From contig NZ_JADMKT010000074.1 in NCBI RefSeq assembly GCF_016786255.1, positions 22,517 through 86,516 on the forward strand: a stretch of DNA of 64,000 nucleotides, read 5' to 3'. The position numbers and the translations under genes are program-made. The notes beneath the pieces were generated by a model. That model was not told the DNA's origin and ran no database searches. It saw nothing but the letters and a program-made list of their open reading frames with translations. Positions 27,912 through 36,534 of this stretch are shown in pieces. Numbering within the stretch: position 1 is the stretch's first letter; every line of letters begins with the position of its first letter. The stretch is from Robertkochia sediminum (GTDB taxonomy: Bacteria > Bacteroidota > Bacteroidia > Flavobacteriales > Flavobacteriaceae).

Positions 27912-28784
27912 TTAAAAATAAGCTCCGAATATCTTTAACGCCTCGTTATAGGCACTTTCAAAACTCATTGCCCGGACCCCACAGTCGGCCTTTTTACTAT
28001 TCATATACGAAAGGAGTTTTTCGGTAGGCATATTTCCGGTAAGTTTATCCTTGGCCATTGGGCAACCGCCATACCCCTGAATAGCACCATCGAACCTACG
28101 GCATCCGGCCCCGTAAGCAGTATCGACCTTTTCGAACCAAGTATCGGGGGTAGTATGCAGGTGGGCTCCGAATTCCATTTCAGGATACGCAGGAATGAGT
28201 CCGCTAAATATATAGGAGATCACCTCGGGGGTCGAAGTGCCCACCGTATCGGAAAGCGATAAGATGCGAACGCCCATTTTATGCAATTTCTCGGTCCAGT
28301 CTGCTACAATATCAACATTCCAGGGATCCCCATAAGGATTACCGAATCCCATAGACAGGTAGGCCACCACTTCTTTCCCGGAGACATCGGCGATCTCTAG
28401 GATCTCCTGAAGGACATCAATGCTCTCTGCTATGGTCTTATGGGTATTACGCATCTGAAAGTTCTCGGAGATCGAAAACGGATAGCCCAGGTAGTCGATC
28501 TGCTCAAAACCGGAAGCATCATTAGCACCACGAACGTTGGCTACGATCGCGAGGAGTTTGCTTTGCGTCGCACTCAGGTCGAGCCTGTCCAGCACCTTGG
28601 CAGTGTCCCGCATTTGCGGTATCGCTCTTGGCGATACAAAGCTTCCAAAATCTATGGTGTCAAATCCGCAGCGCAATAAGGCCTGCAGGTATACCACCTT
28701 TTTTTCGGTAGGAATAAAATCGCGTATGCCCTGCATGGCATCGCGCGGACATTCAATGAGTTTCACTTTATCGGTTAGCTCCAT
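27912..28784 (-). CDS. Hydroxymethylglutaryl-CoA lyase
   Basis: This 290-aa TIM-barrel enzyme cleaves HMG-CoA to acetoacetate and acetyl-CoA in leucine degradation. The start motif is ECPRDAMQG, where the family has EVGPRDGLQ; the Arg-Asp pair that binds metal and substrate is kept. The metal-site HLH is in GAHLHTT, and the catalytic cysteine signature is GYGGCPMAKD. It overlaps the HAD gene upstream by 10 bp and ends the pyrD-lysE-HAD-lyase run. It pairs metabolically with the leucine dehydrogenase at 35.3 kb. Confidence 0.92.
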   Translation of the reverse strand: MELTDKVKLIECPRDAMQGIRDFIPTEKKVVYLQALLRCGFDTIDFGSFVSPRAIPQMRDTAKVLDRLDLSATQSKLLAIVANVRGANDASGFEQIDYLGYPFSISENFQMRNTHKTIAESIDVLQEILEIADVSGKEVVAYLSMGFGNPYGDPWNVDIVADWTEKLHKMGVRILSLSDTVGTSTPEVISYIFSGLIPAYPEMEFGAHLHTTPDTWFEKVDTAYGAGCRRFDGAIQGYGGCPMAKDKLTGNMPTEKLLSYMNSKKADCGVRAMSFESAYNEALKIFGAYF

Positions 28785-29431
28785 AATGTATTCAGTACCG
28801 TATCATTTAGTGTATCAAAATGGTCGATCTTCATATGTGCCGGCCCCAGGTCCTGAGCCCCTGAATCGGGATTGATATACCCTATGCATTTCATGCCGGC
28901 CGCCACAGCCGCCCTGACTCCGTGACCGCTATCCTCGATCACCCAGAAATGCTCGGGAGCAACGCCGTAAAGCGCACTCACACGAAGGAAGATATCGGGA
29001 AAGGGCTTGCTTCGCTCCAGGTCTTCACCACTTACCTTATGATCAAGGAGATCATCGATCCCCAATCGGTCTGTAAAAGCATTGATAAGTCGCATCGGAC
29101 TGGATGAAGCTAAAGAGCAGCGAATATCACTTTGCCGCAATCGCTGCAGTAATTCAGGCATGCCTTCCGGTTGCGGAATATCCCGATCTTCAAGCATGTC
29201 GAACAACCGCTCCATATGCGTATGCATAAGGTCGGGTACAGGTTCTTCAAGATCAAAATCGGTTTTGGCCTTTTCCCAAATAGCGCGATTGGCCATCCCC
29301 ACAAGACTACTGTAATAGGCATCACTCATAACCAGCGATCGCCTTTTAAAAACATCAAGAAGGACCTCCTTATGAAAGGGTTCGCTGTTTACGAGCACCC
29401 CATCCATATCAAAGATGAGAAATTTGTTCAT
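28775..29431 (-). CDS. HAD-superfamily phosphatase (subfamily IA)
   Basis: This 218-aa haloacid-dehalogenase-like hydrolase has motif I as DMDGVLVNSEP, a cap domain of four helices, motif II as SLASSSP, a lysine in SKPFPDIF (motif III) and motif IV as VIEDSGHGVRAA. The arrangement resembles sugar-phosphate phosphatases such as YniC/HxpB or beta-phosphoglucomutase. It overlaps the HMG-CoA lyase start by 10 bp. The substrate cannot be predicted from sequence. Confidence 0.92.
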   Translation of the reverse strand: MNKFLIFDMDGVLVNSEPFHKEVLLDVFKRRSLVMSDAYYSSLVGMANRAIWEKAKTDFDLEEPVPDLMHTHMERLFDMLEDRDIPQPEGMPELLQRLRQSDIRCSLASSSPMRLINAFTDRLGIDDLLDHKVSGEDLERSKPFPDIFLRVSALYGVAPEHFWVIEDSGHGVRAAVAAGMKCIGYINPDSGAQDLGPAHMKIDHFDTLNDTVLNTLWS

Positions 29432-29484
29432 ACCCGGAATTTGGCAATTCCACCAAAGATAACGAACCTCTTACCTATAAACAA

Positions 29485-30108
29485 TTAATTTTCTGATAGC
29501 AGAATAAAGAAACCTATAAGCACGAACACTACAATTTGCACCCATTTGAAGACGAGTCCGCTGCGCTTATGTCTTTTTAAATACCCCGAAATACGCCCTG
29601 CCAGCATGGCGATAAGAGAGAAAATGATCCCGGATACCAAGATGAACAATAGTCCGAGCACATAGAACTGCCCCACCGTGTTCATAGCGTCGCTAAACAG
29701 AAAACCGGGAAAAAAGGCCAGAAAGAATATAGATACCTTAGGATTGAGCACATTCATAAAAAAGCCCTGCACAAACAGTGCTGAAGGCTTCTTTTTGGGA
29801 ACCCCTTCATTAAGGTCGATCTGCCCGCTACTCCTGTACACCATAAACGCCAGGTAGAACAGGTATCCCGCACCAAAGATCTTGATCGCGGTGAACAGCC
29901 ATGGACTTTGACGTATGAGGGCAGAAACGCCAAAAGCCACCAGGGAAGTATGTACCAGGCACCCGGTCATGAGTCCGCCCACGGTAGCCATCCCGTATTT
30001 AACCCCGTGCACCAGGCTCTGCATAAGCACATAGATATTATCGGGCCCTGGAGAAAGGGCCAGAACACCTGAAGAAAGCACAAAGGCTAAGAGGATCTCG
30101 GCATTCAA
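29485..30108 (-). CDS. LysE/RhtB-family amino-acid exporter
   Basis: This 207-aa inner-membrane protein has about six hydrophobic spans. The family start motif LSPGPDNIYVL and the stretch GLMTGCLVHTSL are visible. Members export lysine, homoserine, threonine or other amino acids. It begins 2 nt after the pyrD stop, so it is in one transcript with it. The substrate is not determinable from sequence. Confidence 0.92.
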   Translation of the reverse strand: MNAEILLAFVLSSGVLALSPGPDNIYVLMQSLVHGVKYGMATVGGLMTGCLVHTSLVAFGVSALIRQSPWLFTAIKIFGAGYLFYLAFMVYRSSGQIDLNEGVPKKKPSALFVQGFFMNVLNPKVSIFFLAFFPGFLFSDAMNTVGQFYVLGLLFILVSGIIFSLIAMLAGRISGYLKRHKRSGLVFKWVQIVVFVLIGFFILLSEN

Positions 30109-30110
30109 AA

Positions 30111-31124
30111 TTAGTCCAGCAACTTTTTATTAATGGCCTTTACCAAAGCCGGACCTTCGTAGATAAATCCGGTGTATAGTTGTACCAGGTCGGCACCCGC
30201 CTCGAGTTTTTCGATCGCATCTTCGGGAGTGTGTATCCCTCCTACCCCGATGATCGGGAACGACTTCCCACTTTTTTCCGCCAGGAAGCGTATCACCTCG
30301 GTAGATCTAGCCGTTAAGGGCTTTCCGCTGAGTCCGCCGGTCTCTTCCTTATTCGCATCCTTGAGTCCGTCTCTGCCAATAGTAGTATTGGTCGCAATGA
30401 CCCCGGCGATACCCGTAGTATTAACGATATCAATGATATCGGTAAGTTGATCATCGGTAAGGTCCGGAGCGATCTTAAGAAGTATAGGTTTTGGCGCTTC
30501 CTTTTTCTTATTCAAGGTCTGGAGTGTATTCAACAAGTGGGTAAGCGGCTCCTTATCCTGAAGGGCCCTCAGGTTTGGAGTATTGGGCGAACTAACGTTC
30601 ACCACGAAGTAATCCACATAGTCGAACAAGGCATTGTAAGCGTAGATATAGTCATTTACAGCCTCTTCGTTAGGCGTGACCTTATTCTTACCAATATTTC
30701 CCCCGATAAGAACGTTCTTATTTTTCTTTAGGCGCTCAACGGCCTCATCGACACCGCCATTGTTAAACCCCATGCGATTTATAATAGCCTGGTCTGCTTT
30801 AAGACGAAACAGGCGCTTGCGCGGATTTCCCGGCTGGGGCTTTGGGGTTAAGGTCCCGATCTCCACAAATCCGAAGCCGTAATTTGACAATTCCTGAAAA
30901 AGCTTGGCATCCTTATCAAATCCGGCTGCAACCCCCACAGGGTTCTTGAACTTAAGGCCAAAAACCTCTCTTTCAAGACGTTTATCCTCTACCTGGAAGA
31001 TCCCTCTGATCAAGGAAGGCACTCCGGGAATACGGTGTATAAAGCGAATAGCTCCAAAAACAAAATGGTGAACATCTTCCGGATCGAACTTAAAAAGCAG
31101 GGGACGAATAAGGGACTTATACAT
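30111..31124 (-). CDS. pyrD: Dihydroorotate dehydrogenase (quinone), class 2
   Basis: This 337-aa flavoenzyme oxidises dihydroorotate to orotate using quinone, the fourth step of pyrimidine synthesis. The N-terminal membrane-associating helix ([16 protein letters not shown]) marks class 2. Substrate and FMN motifs visible are [21 protein letters not shown] with the catalytic serine, and [11 protein letters not shown]. It is the first gene of the four-gene minus-strand run and is divergent from pepT. Confidence 0.96.
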   Translation of the reverse strand: MYKSLIRPLLFKFDPEDVHHFVFGAIRFIHRIPGVPSLIRGIFQVEDKRLEREVFGLKFKNPVGVAAGFDKDAKLFQELSNYGFGFVEIGTLTPKPQPGNPRKRLFRLKADQAIINRMGFNNGGVDEAVERLKKNKNVLIGGNIGKNKVTPNEEAVNDYIYAYNALFDYVDYFVVNVSSPNTPNLRALQDKEPLTHLLNTLQTLNKKKEAPKPILLKIAPDLTDDQLTDIIDIVNTTGIAGVIATNTTIGRDGLKDANKEETGGLSGKPLTARSTEVIRFLAEKSGKSFPIIGVGGIHTPEDAIEKLEAGADLVQLYTGFIYEGPALVKAINKKLLD

Positions 31125-31242
31125 GAAGTTTAATGTTTAAGCAAAAATAAATGAATCCCCCTACATAGCGAAGCTTTTTTTTAGGGGATTGCATCCCTGT
31201 GATTGCTGGTGAAAGTAGTATTTTTGGGGAAAATGAAGATCC

Positions 31243-32472
31243 ATGAAAAATATTAAGGACAGATTTATTAGTTACATCACTATAGACACACAGAGCGACC
31301 CTGCATCTGAAGCCACTCCCAGTACCGAAAAACAGTGGGACCTGGCCAATTTACTGGTCGACGAACTCAAAGAAATAGGCATGGAAGAGGTGACCATAGA
31401 CGAGAACGCCTACGTCATGGCTACCCTACCTGCTAATGTAAACCACGACGTTCCCGTGATCGGATTCGTGGCACACTTTGACACCTCTCCCGATTACTCA
31501 GGCACCAATGTGAATCCGCAGATCATCGAGAATTACGATGGTAAGGACATTACCCTTGACAAAGAAGGTAAAATGGTACTCTCTCCAGACTATTTTGAAG
31601 ACCTTAAGCTTTATAAAGGCCAAACCCTGATCACTACAGACGGGACTACCCTCCTCGGAGCCGACGACAAAGCCGGGATCACCGAGATCGTAAGCGCCAT
31701 GGAATACCTCATCGCGCACCCTGAGATCAAACACGGTAAGATTCGCGTATGCTTCACCCCCGATGAAGAGATCGGTAGAGGGGCGCACAAGTTCGATGTT
31801 GCCAAATTCGGTGCCGAATGGGCCTATACCATGGACGGCTCACAGATCGGAGAATTGGAATACGAGAACTTTAACGCGGCATCTGCAGAGATCAGGTTCA
31901 CAGGAAAGAGCGTTCACCCGGGATACGCCAAGGGGAAGATGCAAAATTCAGTATTATACGCCACAGAATTCCTGAGCATGCTTCCTGCAAACGAAGTCCC
32001 TCAGCACACCGAAGGAAGGGAAGGATTCTTTCACTTCCCCGATATTCACGGTGAAGTAGAGCTTACCGTAGTGAAAGGGATCATAAGAGATCACGACAGC
32101 GATAAGTTCCAGGCCCGCAAGGAGCTATTGGAGCAGATGGTTACCAATATGAACAACAAGTACGGGGATGTAGCCAACCTGGAGATCAAGGACCAGTACT
32201 TTAACATGAAAGAGAAGGTAGCTCCCGTAATGCATATTGTAGACATTGCAGAACAGGCCATGAAAGACCTGGATATCGAGCCTATTATTAAACCGATTCG
32301 CGGTGGTACCGACGGTTCACAGCTATCCTATATGGGTCTACCCTGCCCGAACATCTTTGCGGGAGGACACAATTTTCACGGGCCATACGAATACGTGCCT
32401 GTTGAAAGCATGGAAAAAGCTACCAAGGTGATCGTGAAGATCGCTGAGCTAACAGCTGATAAATATAGATAG
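31243..32472 (+). CDS. pepT: Peptidase T (tripeptide aminopeptidase)
   Basis: This 409-aa cytosolic dizinc M20 aminopeptidase cleaves N-terminal residues from tripeptides. Metal and catalytic motifs are [15 protein letters not shown] with the bridging aspartate, DEEIGRG with the catalytic glutamate pair, and the C-terminal ligand in GHNFHGPYE. The dimerisation insert lies at about residues 205-320. It is monocistronic. A TATTTTTG -7 element lies at 31219-31226, but no well-spaced -33 was found. Its 3' side runs into heptamer-type repeats. Confidence 0.96.
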   Translation: MKNIKDRFISYITIDTQSDPASEATPSTEKQWDLANLLVDELKEIGMEEVTIDENAYVMATLPANVNHDVPVIGFVAHFDTSPDYSGTNVNPQIIENYDGKDITLDKEGKMVLSPDYFEDLKLYKGQTLITTDGTTLLGADDKAGITEIVSAMEYLIAHPEIKHGKIRVCFTPDEEIGRGAHKFDVAKFGAEWAYTMDGSQIGELEYENFNAASAEIRFTGKSVHPGYAKGKMQNSVLYATEFLSMLPANEVPQHTEGREGFFHFPDIHGEVELTVVKGIIRDHDSDKFQARKELLEQMVTNMNNKYGDVANLEIKDQYFNMKEKVAPVMHIVDIAEQAMKDLDIEPIIKPIRGGTDGSQLSYMGLPCPNIFAGGHNFHGPYEYVPVESMEKATKVIVKIAELTADKYR

Positions 32473-32483
32473 GGAGTAGTGAA

Positions 32484-32511
32484 GAGTGATGAGTGATGAG
32501 TGATGAGTGAA
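32484..32511. repeat. Short heptamer tandem repeat (GAGTGAT)n
   Basis: Three perfect copies of GAGTGAT plus one variant (GAGTGAA). The rest of the 239-bp pepT/DUF1801 gap has looser TAACTG-type repetition around 32670-32706 and no gene. The unit resembles the heptamers at 43990-44010 and 62453-62522. Confidence 0.8.
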
Positions 32512-32711
32512 GAAGGCTAAAATACAGTAAGCTGTACGCGGTAGGCTTTGAGCTCTAAACCGTAAATTGAAAACTGTTAACCACAACTGAGAGGAGTGAA
32601 GGCTGATGCGTGAAAAAATGCTGTAAGCTATACGCCTTATTCGGTAGGCTGAAGGATTTAATCTGCAAACCGCTAACTGCTAACTGAAAACCGTAATCTG
32701 TTAACTCCGGC

Positions 32712-33290
32712 ATGGATAAAATAGCGACCTATATTGAAAAGAACCCGCGATGGAGCAGCGCCCTTAAGACCCTGAGGAGCCTGTTACTGGAACACCCTTT
32801 TCAGGAAACCCTTAAATGGAAAGCCCCGGTGTATACGGCATACGGACGAAACCTGGTAGGGATAGCCGCCTTTAAAAACCATTTCTCCCTTTGGTTCTAC
32901 GAAGGCTATCTGTTGGAGGATGCTTTTGGCCATTTAGAAAATGTACAGGAAGGGAAAACCAAATACCTGAGACAATGGAAATTCTCCGGTATCGACGAGA
33001 TCGACAAGGAACATGTAAGGGCCTACCTCAAACAAACTTTAGAGCTGGCCGCCGTTCACGAGGCTCCTAAGCCATCGGTAGCAAATAAAGCTGCCACGAA
33101 CACCAAGCCTCACTCATTATTGCACGAAGCCCTAGCAAATGATACTGCATTAAAACAAGTATATGAGGCCTTTCCACCTTTCAAGAAAAGAGAGTTTTCG
33201 GAACATATCGCCGAGGCCAAACGCGAAAGCACACAGCAAAGGCGACTGCAAAAGGTATTGGAGAACTTATTCGTTCGGGTATGGGCCTAA
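32712..33290 (+). CDS. DUF1801/YdeI-like protein
   Basis: This 192-aa soluble protein has a DUF1801 domain in the first ~115 residues (LKWKAPVYT, FKNHFSLWF) and a YdeI/OmpD-associated C-terminal segment (FPPFKKREFSEHIAEAKRE). Such two-part proteins are frequent in Bacteroidota and are sometimes labelled bacteriocin protection. No catalytic motif is visible. It stands alone after a repeat-rich gap and ends before a bidirectional terminator. Confidence 0.88.
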   Translation: MDKIATYIEKNPRWSSALKTLRSLLLEHPFQETLKWKAPVYTAYGRNLVGIAAFKNHFSLWFYEGYLLEDAFGHLENVQEGKTKYLRQWKFSGIDEIDKEHVRAYLKQTLELAAVHEAPKPSVANKAATNTKPHSLLHEALANDTALKQVYEAFPPFKKREFSEHIAEAKRESTQQRRLQKVLENLFVRVWA

Positions 33291-33310
33291 ACGACAAATA
33301 CAGAACATAA

Positions 33311-33338
33311 AAAAAGCACCGTGATCACGGTGCTTTTT
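33311..33338. terminator. Bidirectional terminator, perfect palindrome
   Basis: A perfect palindrome: AAAAAGCACCGTGA and its complement, 14 bp each side, without a spacer. A and T tracts flank it, so it stops both the DUF1801 gene (+) and yajC (-). Confidence 0.92.
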
Positions 33339-33362
33339 TATTATTGCATATACTCTGGTGAA

Positions 33363-33653
33363 TTACTTCTTAGCAGGAGCTTTAGGCTGAAGTTTCTGAG
33401 AGAGCTCCAGCGAAAGTGCTGAACGCTCGAACTTCATTTTTCCGGCCATGGTCTCGATAATACAAGTGTCGTCTTCTCCAAGATCGACGATCTTACCATG
33501 AAGTCCGCTTTTGGTGATCACACGATCACCTTTTTTAAGTTCTGATGCAAATTTCTTCTCCTGTTTTTGCTTCTTGATCTGCGGGCGGATCATAAAGAAA
33601 TACATTACCGCAAAGATCAGGATAAAAGGAGCAAATTGATTTAATGCCTCCAT
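33363..33653 (-). CDS. yajC: Preprotein translocase subunit YajC
   Basis: This 96-aa protein has a single N-terminal transmembrane helix (FAPFILIFAVMYFFMIRP), then the cytoplasmic YajC domain: RPQIKKQKQ, KKGDRVITKSGLHGKIV. It is an accessory of the SecDF-YajC complex. It is last in the nusB-DUF1573-yajC run, an order common in Flavobacteriaceae, 37 nt after the DUF1573 gene. Confidence 0.95.
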   Translation of the reverse strand: MEALNQFAPFILIFAVMYFFMIRPQIKKQKQEKKFASELKKGDRVITKSGLHGKIVDLGEDDTCIIETMAGKMKFERSALSLELSQKLQPKAPAKK

Positions 33654-33690
33654 TTAAATGGTTTAAATAATTTATAATTCAGGAAACCGC

Positions 33691-34149
33691 TTATTGGGCT
33701 GCATCTTTAGGCTCTACAAAAGCCTTGATACGAAGCTGCTCGGTCCCTTTTTCGGTATTGGTAATAAGCCTAACGGTTTTGTTCACCTCGTTCATTCCGC
33801 TACCGTTAAATTTCACAAGAATCTCTCCAGACTCTCCCGGAGCGATAGGCTCGTTTTGAGGGTATTGTGGAATAGTACACCCACAGCTACTGCTGGCATT
33901 GGTAATGATAAGCGGTGCATCTCCGGTATTGGTAAAAGTGAACACTTTCTCTACAGGTGTACCCTGAACGATTTTACCGAAATCGTGGTCGGTAGCCTCG
34001 AAGGTCATCACTGCGTGCTTAGAATTGGCCTGATCTCTTTGCTCAGCCATTTCTACGTTCTCACTTTTAATTTTTTCTGAAGCATTTTCCTTACAAGAAG
34101 TAAAAGCCATAAAAGCTACTACTCCGGATAAAAAGATCGCTTTTTTCAT
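33691..34149 (-). CDS. DUF1573 lipoprotein
   Basis: This 152-aa lipoprotein (lipobox FTSC, Cys19 of the chosen start) carries one immunoglobulin-like DUF1573 domain. The DHDFGKI strand, the FTNTGDAPLII motif and the cysteine pair of SSCGCT are visible. The first ATG of the frame lies 15 codons upstream; MKKAIFLSG is preferred because it starts the signal peptide. It lies between nusB and yajC. The function is unknown; a periplasmic or surface adaptor is likely. Confidence 0.92.
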   Translation of the reverse strand: MKKAIFLSGVVAFMAFTSCKENASEKIKSENVEMAEQRDQANSKHAVMTFEATDHDFGKIVQGTPVEKVFTFTNTGDAPLIITNASSSCGCTIPQYPQNEPIAPGESGEILVKFNGSGMNEVNKTVRLITNTEKGTEQLRIKAFVEPKDAAQ

Positions 34150-34251
34150 AATACTGGTTTTGATTTGTGTTACAATAGCATACCTGTAAGTCACAGGTAA
34201 AATTAATATCGTTAAGTCTCTAACGGTCCCAAATGTAAAGAAATATTTCCT

Positions 34252-35193
34252 TTACATCAATCCGCGTCCTACCTTATTTAAGGAATTATTGGTCTGGTAT
34301 TCTTTGACCAATTTATCGAGGATACCATTAATAAAAATACTGCTCTTGGGTGTAGAATATTCTTTGGCGATCTCCAGGTATTCGTTAATGGTTACTTTCA
34401 CCGGGATAGAAGGGAACTTTAAAAATTCGCAGATCGCCATTTTCAAAAGTATACTATCCATTTCGGCAATACGCTCGGTATCCCAGTTCGGGGTTTTCCC
34501 TTCGATCTCCTTCTGGATCACTTCATCATTGAGAATGGTCTTTCGAAACAGTGTCTTGGCAAACTCCATATCGTCCTCATCTTTATACAAGGCAGGGAAG
34601 AAATAATCTTCTGCCGCCTCCTTCGTTGTCTTCTTGATCATTTTAAGGATCAAGGTATTCACCAGGGGGAGGTCGTCTATCCAGGTAAGCTTTTTATCTT
34701 CGAGGTGTTCAAAGAGCTTATCATTAGGTGCGATCACCTTTTGATAAATATCGTGAACGAACTTTTTATCTTCTTCAAAGTCGCTCTTACCCGAACCCAT
34801 ATACGCCTCGTATTGCTTACTTTCCTGTATGGCCTTCCAAAGGATCTTAATGTATTCATCATCGAGCTCCCAGCTCAGGGAACGGTTGGCGAGCTTTTCT
34901 TTCAACGCCTCGTCCTGAGAGAGTTGGCGCAATAGGGCATTGTTTACGAATTTTCGATTGGGATTCCTGTCTTCGTTGGTCGCCAGGTACTTTTTCTGGG
35001 AAAGTTGTAATTGTTCTTCAGCGTGATCTCTGATCTCTGCAAGGAGTCCGAGGAGGTAGAGATAAAGCCCGTACATATTCTCCATGCTTGCATTTAAAAA
35101 TTTCTCTTCCTTCTTCAGGTCAGAATCCTGAGATTGAATAAAGGCATAGATCGACTGCATCACCTTCACCCTGATATGTCTCCTTGTTAACAT
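34252..35193 (-). CDS. nusB: Transcription antitermination protein NusB
   Basis: This 313-aa protein is about twice the size of E. coli NusB. An N-terminal helical extension opens MLTRRHIRVKVMQ. The NusB helical fold is in the C-terminal ~130 residues (EMDSILLKMAICEFL, NEYLEIAKEYSTPKSSIF). This enlarged form is usual in Bacteroidota. NusB supports rRNA antitermination with NusE. It begins the nusB-DUF1573-yajC run, with 102 nt to the next gene. Confidence 0.94.
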   Translation of the reverse strand: MLTRRHIRVKVMQSIYAFIQSQDSDLKKEEKFLNASMENMYGLYLYLLGLLAEIRDHAEEQLQLSQKKYLATNEDRNPNRKFVNNALLRQLSQDEALKEKLANRSLSWELDDEYIKILWKAIQESKQYEAYMGSGKSDFEEDKKFVHDIYQKVIAPNDKLFEHLEDKKLTWIDDLPLVNTLILKMIKKTTKEAAEDYFFPALYKDEDDMEFAKTLFRKTILNDEVIQKEIEGKTPNWDTERIAEMDSILLKMAICEFLKFPSIPVKVTINEYLEIAKEYSTPKSSIFINGILDKLVKEYQTNNSLNKVGRGLM

Positions 35194-35226
35194 GCTAAAA
35201 GAACTTATAAAACGATTAAAAATATG

Positions 35227-35256
35227 AAGGCGAAAGTCACTAAGAACTTTCGCCTT
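35227..35256 (-). terminator. Terminator of leucine dehydrogenase gene
   Basis: A perfect 11-bp stem AAGGCGAAAGT / ACTTTCGCCTT with an 8-nt loop, 30 nt after the dehydrogenase stop on the minus strand. A T-rich stretch follows. It insulates nusB from the dehydrogenase transcript. Confidence 0.75.
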
Positions 35257-35286
35257 GCAAAAATAAGACTATTTTAGAAACCCAAC

Positions 35287-36390
35287 TTATTTTTTACCCT
35301 CCATTTTACGGGTATCAATACGTTCCTGCGCAATGCTCAGGGCCGAATTATGGGTTGTTGTTCCGTGTTTATCGGAGTGTGTAAAGATCTCGAGGGTCGT
35401 ATTATAGATGTTCTCGGTCTTTCTCATGATCTCGTGTTTACCATAACCTTCGAGTTCGGCGAACACATTAATGATACCACCTGCATTGATCAGGAAGTCG
35501 GGCGCATAAGCGATCCCGCGATCTTTAAGCATTTGCCCATGACGCAATTCGTCTTCCAGCTGGTTGTTAGCAGCACCTGCCACCACCTTGGCCTTTAAGG
35601 CAGTGATGGTCTCATCGTTCAGCGTAGCACCTAATGCACAAGGCGCATAGATGTCTACATCGGCCGTATACACGTCATTCCCGCCAAGGATATTGGCCTT
35701 GTATTTTCTATTCAGCTCCTGAAGACGCTCTTCATTGATATCAGAGATAAATACGCGTGCCCCTTCATTGGTTAGGTAATCGACCAGGGTCTCACCTACG
35801 TGTCCAACGCCTTGAACGAGCACTTTCTTATCTTCAAGGCTGTCATCACCAAAGCAATAGTGAGCAGCGGCCTTCATTCCCATGAATACACCATAAGCTG
35901 TAATAGGCGACGGATTTCCGGCACCGCCTTTTTCCTCAGAAATTCCGGTAACGTAAGGAGTCACCTCACGAACGGTATCCATATCGGCGGTTTCCATTCC
36001 CACGTCTTCAGCAGTGATATACTTTCCACCAAGAGAATCTACGAACTCCCCAAAGCGTCTCATAAGCTCCGGAGTTTTCTGGGTTTTGGCATCCCCGATG
36101 ATCACGGCCTTCCCTCCACCGAGGTTGAGTCCGGTGATGGCCGATTTATAGGTCATCCCTCTCGAGAGACGCAACACATCGTTCAGGGCATCCCACTCAC
36201 TGTTATAATTCCACATACGGGTACCTCCAAGGGCTGGTCCCAACACCGTATTGTGAATTCCGATTATTGCCTTTAAACCTGTATCTTTGTCCTGGCAAAA
36301 AACAACCTGTTCGTGATCGTTAAAGGAAAGCTGACCAAAAACCGGGTCAACTTTTTTAATTTCAGCCGAAGCCATTACTTCTGAAATCAT
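35287..36390 (-). CDS. Glu/Leu/Phe/Val dehydrogenase (leucine dehydrogenase type)
   Basis: This 367-aa NAD-dependent amino-acid dehydrogenase probably deaminates branched-chain amino acids to keto acids. The substrate loop GGTRMWNY, the catalytic-lysine motifs GMTYKSAITGLNLGGGKA (Lys of YKSA and GGGKA) and the Rossmann loop GVGHVGETL are visible. The size fits leucine/valine dehydrogenase rather than glutamate dehydrogenase. ATGs at 36390 and 36375 are both possible; the longer one is reported. It has its own consensus promoter and terminator. HMG-CoA lyase at 27.9 kb could serve the same catabolic route. Confidence 0.92.
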   Translation of the reverse strand: MISEVMASAEIKKVDPVFGQLSFNDHEQVVFCQDKDTGLKAIIGIHNTVLGPALGGTRMWNYNSEWDALNDVLRLSRGMTYKSAITGLNLGGGKAVIIGDAKTQKTPELMRRFGEFVDSLGGKYITAEDVGMETADMDTVREVTPYVTGISEEKGGAGNPSPITAYGVFMGMKAAAHYCFGDDSLEDKKVLVQGVGHVGETLVDYLTNEGARVFISDINEERLQELNRKYKANILGGNDVYTADVDIYAPCALGATLNDETITALKAKVVAGAANNQLEDELRHGQMLKDRGIAYAPDFLINAGGIINVFAELEGYGKHEIMRKTENIYNTTLEIFTHSDKHGTTTHNSALSIAQERIDTRKMEGKK

Positions 36391-36448
36391 TGTTTAGGAT
36401 TTAATTCAACTATATCGTTTGAGTTGTGATTATTTCAAAAATCGAGGG

Positions 36449-36481
36449 CAAAAGTAATACTTAATTCACAACTATCACAAA
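36449..36481 (-). promoter_or_regulatory. Predicted promoter and flanking inverted repeat of leucine dehydrogenase
   Basis: On the minus strand TACTTTTG (36456-36449) is a consensus -7, and TTTG (36481-36478) lies 21 nt upstream. Copies of AGTTGTGA in inverted orientation sit inside the promoter spacer (36466-36473) and downstream (36422-36429), a possible operator pair. Confidence 0.65.
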
Positions 36482-36534
36482 TACAGGGTTTTTTATTGCA
36501 TTATTATTAATCTTATGTGATCTCGACCATTGCT

